NCBI GenBank assembly: GCA_947505995.1
Contig: CANNNB010000019.1
Coordinates: forward strand, 1 to 18,348
Direction: 5' to 3'
DNA from: Comamonadaceae bacterium
Lineage (GTDB): Bacteria > Pseudomonadota > Gammaproteobacteria > Burkholderiales > Burkholderiaceae
Length of the DNA: 18,348 nucleotides
Shown here: positions 15,656 to 18,348 of the stretch, one piece after another
How positions within the stretch are numbered: position 1 is the stretch's first letter
Layout of the letters: every line of letters begins with the position of its first letter
The notes under the pieces: model-generated
The model's database searches: none
Seen by the model: the letters and a program-made list of their open reading frames with translations, nothing else
Told to the model about the DNA's origin: nothing
Program-made: the position numbers and the translations under genes

Positions 15656-16870
15656 ATGCAAAGTAATCAAAGTATGGACTCTCTGTCCCTTCATCACGCT
15701 TCATTGAAAGCGGTACCGACTTACATCACATGGCAAGAAAATGGCCACCCCTGTGAGGACGACTGGCGCAGCGAGCGAGGTGCGGCACCGCCCAAACGTG
15801 TTGTATTAGCAGACGACACACTCAGCGCCGACAGCGCTTACCGCTTGGCGTGTGCCGGCACTGGCATGCTTTGGCGAGGTGATTTCCAAAATGCGCGGCT
15901 GTTGTTGCAAGCATTGGCCAGACGCTGCGATGCTCCCAAAAAAATCCGCCGACCGTCCAAAACTCATCCCGAGATCAGTCACACCGCAGAAGAAAATTTT
16001 CACCTGCACCGTCAAGCGCAATCACAGCGCGCACGCACATTGAGCATGATCTTGATTCAAGTCAACCCTGACAGGCAGATCAGCCTTCGACGTGCGCCCG
16101 ATTGGCGCGGTGCCATGAACGAAGCTTGGGGGCCTGCGGGCACCACCGGTTGCGTTGCATCTCTTCGCGAATTGCTAGGTTTGGTGGGGGCCTATGAGTG
16201 GCACCAAAAGGGCATGGAAATTGCCGCCTTAGGAAGCGCGCCCAACAACCGCATCCATCCCAGTTACGGCGTGTTTTCTCCCGTGCGGGGCGAATACATT
16301 CAACTGCTTGCTGATGCACCATTGCCCAGTACAGAATTGGCTTTTGACATCGGTGTCGGTACAGGCGTGTTGTCTGCCGTGTTGGCAAGGCGTGGTGTCA
16401 AACGTGTTGTTGGCACCGACCTTGATGTTCGCGCCTTGGCCTGTGCCAAGGAAAATATTCAGCGTCTAGGTCTCAACAGCAAAGTCGAGTTGACTCAAAC
16501 TGATCTCTTTCCTGAAGGCAAGGCACCCCTTATTGTGTGCAATCCACCCTGGTTACCCGCACGCGCCAGCGCACCCATCGAGAGAGCTATTTACGATGAG
16601 AACAGTGACATGCTCAAAGGATTTCTGGCGGGCTTGGCAGCACACCTATCGCCCAAGGGCGAAGGCTGGTTGATCTTGTCAGACTTGGCTGAACATTTGG
16701 GCCTGCGCACTCGCGCAGAACTGGAAGAATGGATGGCTGCCGGTGGCTTGAAAGTGATTGACAAAATTGACACCAAAGCCGAGCACAAAAAAGCTCAAGA
16801 CGAAACAGACCCTCTGCATGCGGCACGGACTGCAGAGGTCACTTCTTTGTGGCGCCTTGCTATAGCCTGA
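15656..16870 (+). CDS. Class I SAM-dependent methyltransferase, NPPW type
   Basis: A 404-residue soluble protein. The catalytic half starts at motif I, D231-I-G-V-G-T-G237, with a TDLD acidic strand and N296-P-P-W299. The NPP[Y/W] motif marks methylation of an amide or exocyclic amine in RNA, DNA or protein, as in PrmC or RlmG/RsmC relatives; the target is unknown. An N-terminal region (about 1-130) includes GTGMLWRGDFQNARLLLQAL, which looks like a degenerate extra domain of the sort seen in RsmC-type enzymes. The IHPSYGVFSPVRGEYI stretch bridges to the catalytic domain. The -10-like TATGAT at 15644-15649 would place the transcription start almost at the ATG. The ATG at 15674 is an alternative start. 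Confidence 0.87.
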   Translation: MQSNQSMDSLSLHHASLKAVPTYITWQENGHPCEDDWRSERGAAPPKRVVLADDTLSADSAYRLACAGTGMLWRGDFQNARLLLQALARRCDAPKKIRRPSKTHPEISHTAEENFHLHRQAQSQRARTLSMILIQVNPDRQISLRRAPDWRGAMNEAWGPAGTTGCVASLRELLGLVGAYEWHQKGMEIAALGSAPNNRIHPSYGVFSPVRGEYIQLLADAPLPSTELAFDIGVGTGVLSAVLARRGVKRVVGTDLDVRALACAKENIQRLGLNSKVELTQTDLFPEGKAPLIVCNPPWLPARASAPIERAIYDENSDMLKGFLAGLAAHLSPKGEGWLILSDLAEHLGLRTRAELEEWMAAGGLKVIDKIDTKAEHKKAQDETDPLHAARTAEVTSLWRLAIA

Positions 16871-16874
16871 TATG

Positions 16875-16900
16875 AAAAAAGCCGCTGAAGCGGCTTTTTT
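16875..16900. terminator. Bidirectional rho-independent terminator
   Basis: A perfect hairpin: eleven bases from 16875 (A-run plus GCCGC) pair with 16890-16900, with a TGAA loop. GC-rich stem bases carry an A tract on one side and a T tract on the other, so both directions end in six U residues. It lies between the stops of the methyltransferase (+) and aspS (-), serving both. Confidence 0.92.
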
Positions 16901-16906
16901 CTTGGC

Positions 16907-18348
16907 TTAGGCTTTCACAGGATCAGGGGTTCGCACCCGAATGTGCAATTCGCGCAATTGCTTCTCGTCCACAAGACTTGGGGCTTGTGTAAGCAAGCAC
17001 TGAGCCCTTTGTGTTTTAGGAAACGCAATCACATCACGAATAGAGTCTGCGCCGGTCATCAAAGTGATGATGCGGTCTAGGCCAAACGCCAAACCACCAT
17101 GAGGCGGCGCGCCATATTGCAGTGCATCCAGCAAGAAACCAAATTTGACTTGCGCTTCTTCTGGCGTAATTTTCAAAGCGTCAAATACTTTTTGCTGCAC
17201 GTCTGCGCGGTGAATACGCACGGAACCACCGCCAATTTCCCAGCCATTCAAGACCATGTCATAGCCTTTGGCAATGCACTTCTCGGGGGCTGTGACCATC
17301 CAATCTTCGTGGCCGTCTTTGGGCGCGGTGAATGGATGGTGAACGGCGGTGTAGCGCTGTGATTCTTCGTCGAATTCGAACATAGGGAAGTCGACCACCC
17401 ACATAGGAGCCCAACGGTTTTCGAACAAGCCCGATTTTTTGGCAAATTCGCTGTGGCCAATTTTGAGGCGCAATGCGCCAATGCCATCGTTGACCACTTT
17501 GGCTTTGTCTGCGCCAAAGAACAAGATATCGCCATCTTGTGCGTTGGTGCGTTTCAGAATTTCGGCAATGGCGGCATCGTGTAAGTTCTTCACGATAGGG
17601 CTTTGCAAACCTTCGCGGCCTTTGGCCACTTCATTCACTTTGATCCACGCCAAACCTTTGGCGCCATAAATCTTGACGAATTCCGTGTAACCATCAATCT
17701 CACCGCGGCTAATTTCGGAACCACCTGGCACGCGCAAAGCCACCACACGGCCACCTGGGGTGGTGGCGGGTGTGCTGAACACTTTGAAGTCCACATCGCC
17801 CATGATGTCTGTCAGTTCGGTGAACTCCAACTTCACGCGCAAATCGGGCTTGTCAGAGCCGAAGCGGTGCATAGCCTCTGAGTAGGCCATGACGGGGAAA
17901 GTACCTAAGTCGATGTTCAACACTTTCTGGAACACGCTGCTGATCATGCCCTGGAACATATCGCGAATTTCTTGTTCGCCCATAAAGGACGTTTCAATAT
18001 CAATTTGGGTAAATTCAGGCTGGCGGTCGGCTCGCAAGTCTTCGTCACGGAAGCACTTGGTGATTTGATAGTAGCGGTCGTAGCCCGCTACCATGAGCAA
18101 TTGTTTGAACAATTGAGGCGACTGGGGCAACGCAAAGAAATGACCATCGTGTACACGGCTAGGCACCAAATAATCACGCGCACCTTCAGGTGTGCTCTTG
18201 GTGAGCATGGGTGTTTCAATGCCAATGAAACCGTTCTCGTCTAGGAATTTGCGAACTTCCATGGATACTTTGTAGCGCAGCTTGAGGTTGTTTTGCATGT
18301 AAGGACGGCGCAAATCTAGCACGCGATGTGTGAGGCGTGTGGTTTCAG
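16907..18348 (-). CDS. aspS: Aspartyl-tRNA synthetase, C-terminal part (N terminus beyond window)
   Basis: Charges tRNA-Asp. The frame is open to the right edge (first codons E-T-T-R-L-T-H-R), so roughly the first 120 residues, which hold the anticodon-binding OB fold, are outside. Present are the class II motif 1 region ([11 protein letters not shown]), motif 2 with [20 protein letters not shown], and a bacterial GAD insertion. Motif 3 ([14 protein letters not shown]) with [12 protein letters not shown] is also present. The C terminus ends at TAA. It is convergent with the methyltransferase and shares the terminator at 16875-16900. Whether it is discriminating or non-discriminating cannot be told because the determining N-terminal residues are missing. 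Confidence 0.98.
   Translation of the reverse strand, partial: ETTRLTHRVLDLRRPYMQNNLKLRYKVSMEVRKFLDENGFIGIETPMLTKSTPEGARDYLVPSRVHDGHFFALPQSPQLFKQLLMVAGYDRYYQITKCFRDEDLRADRQPEFTQIDIETSFMGEQEIRDMFQGMISSVFQKVLNIDLGTFPVMAYSEAMHRFGSDKPDLRVKLEFTELTDIMGDVDFKVFSTPATTPGGRVVALRVPGGSEISRGEIDGYTEFVKIYGAKGLAWIKVNEVAKGREGLQSPIVKNLHDAAIAEILKRTNAQDGDILFFGADKAKVVNDGIGALRLKIGHSEFAKKSGLFENRWAPMWVVDFPMFEFDEESQRYTAVHHPFTAPKDGHEDWMVTAPEKCIAKGYDMVLNGWEIGGGSVRIHRADVQQKVFDALKITPEEAQVKFGFLLDALQYGAPPHGGLAFGLDRIITLMTGADSIRDVIAFPKTQRAQCLLTQAPSLVDEKQLRELHIRVRTPDPVKA

Noticed and set aside
1..18348. Mobile elements, CRISPR arrays, tRNA or rRNA genes, phage or defence genes
   Set aside because: No repeats of suitable size, no transposase, integrase or Cas-like frame, and no tRNA cloverleaf was recognised by eye; every sizeable stretch is explained by core genes.

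Overview
The window is a compact stretch of a bacterial chromosome, roughly half G+C. The proteins (SecB, ScpA with its N-terminal extension, DUF3460, GpmA, ClsB, NudB) read as Betaproteobacteria, order Burkholderiales, most like freshwater Comamonadaceae such as Limnohabitans or Rhodoferax. That placement is inferred from protein character, not from a search. I see no tRNA or rRNA gene, CRISPR array, insertion sequence, integrase or phage gene. No gap between genes exceeds about 115 bases, so there is no sizeable dark region.

Layout. At 1-3783 (+ strand) lie the 3' end of metG, a SulP anion transporter with a STAS domain, a small DUF3460 gene and scpA. At 3780-6108 (- strand) lie gpsA, secB, grxC and a membrane-anchored rhodanese, transcribed in the order rhodanese-grxC-secB-gpsA. 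At 6220-10971 (+) lie gpmA, a CtpA-type S41 protease, a MoeB/ThiF-like E1 enzyme and a second, different SulP transporter. At 11023-15594 (-) lies a tight six-gene run, transcribed as nudB, an endonuclease/exonuclease/phosphatase-fold gene, clsB, folE, a single-domain BLUF photoreceptor and a DUF429 gene. At 15656-16870 (+) is an NPPW-type methyltransferase, followed by a bidirectional terminator and the 3' part of aspS (-), which runs off the right end.

How the genes fit together. The centre (secB-grxC-rhodanese, then divergent phosphoglycerate mutase and CtpA protease) matches a neighbourhood I know from gamma-proteobacteria such as Pseudomonas and, in part, E. coli. Here the mutase is the cofactor-dependent GpmA, and the M23/EnvC-like gene expected between mutase and protease is absent. 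The minus-strand run holds two consecutive steps of tetrahydrofolate synthesis, FolE (GTP to dihydroneopterin triphosphate) and NudB (removal of pyrophosphate). They are separated by a phospholipid-synthesis gene (clsB) and its EEP-fold partner.

The most intriguing feature is the BLUF blue-light sensor, which starts 2 bases after folE and overlaps a DUF429 gene. It suggests a light-linked pterin or nucleotide module. No wholly new system is evident. Most of the window is core housekeeping, and the folE-BLUF-DUF429 unit is the best candidate for something undescribed.
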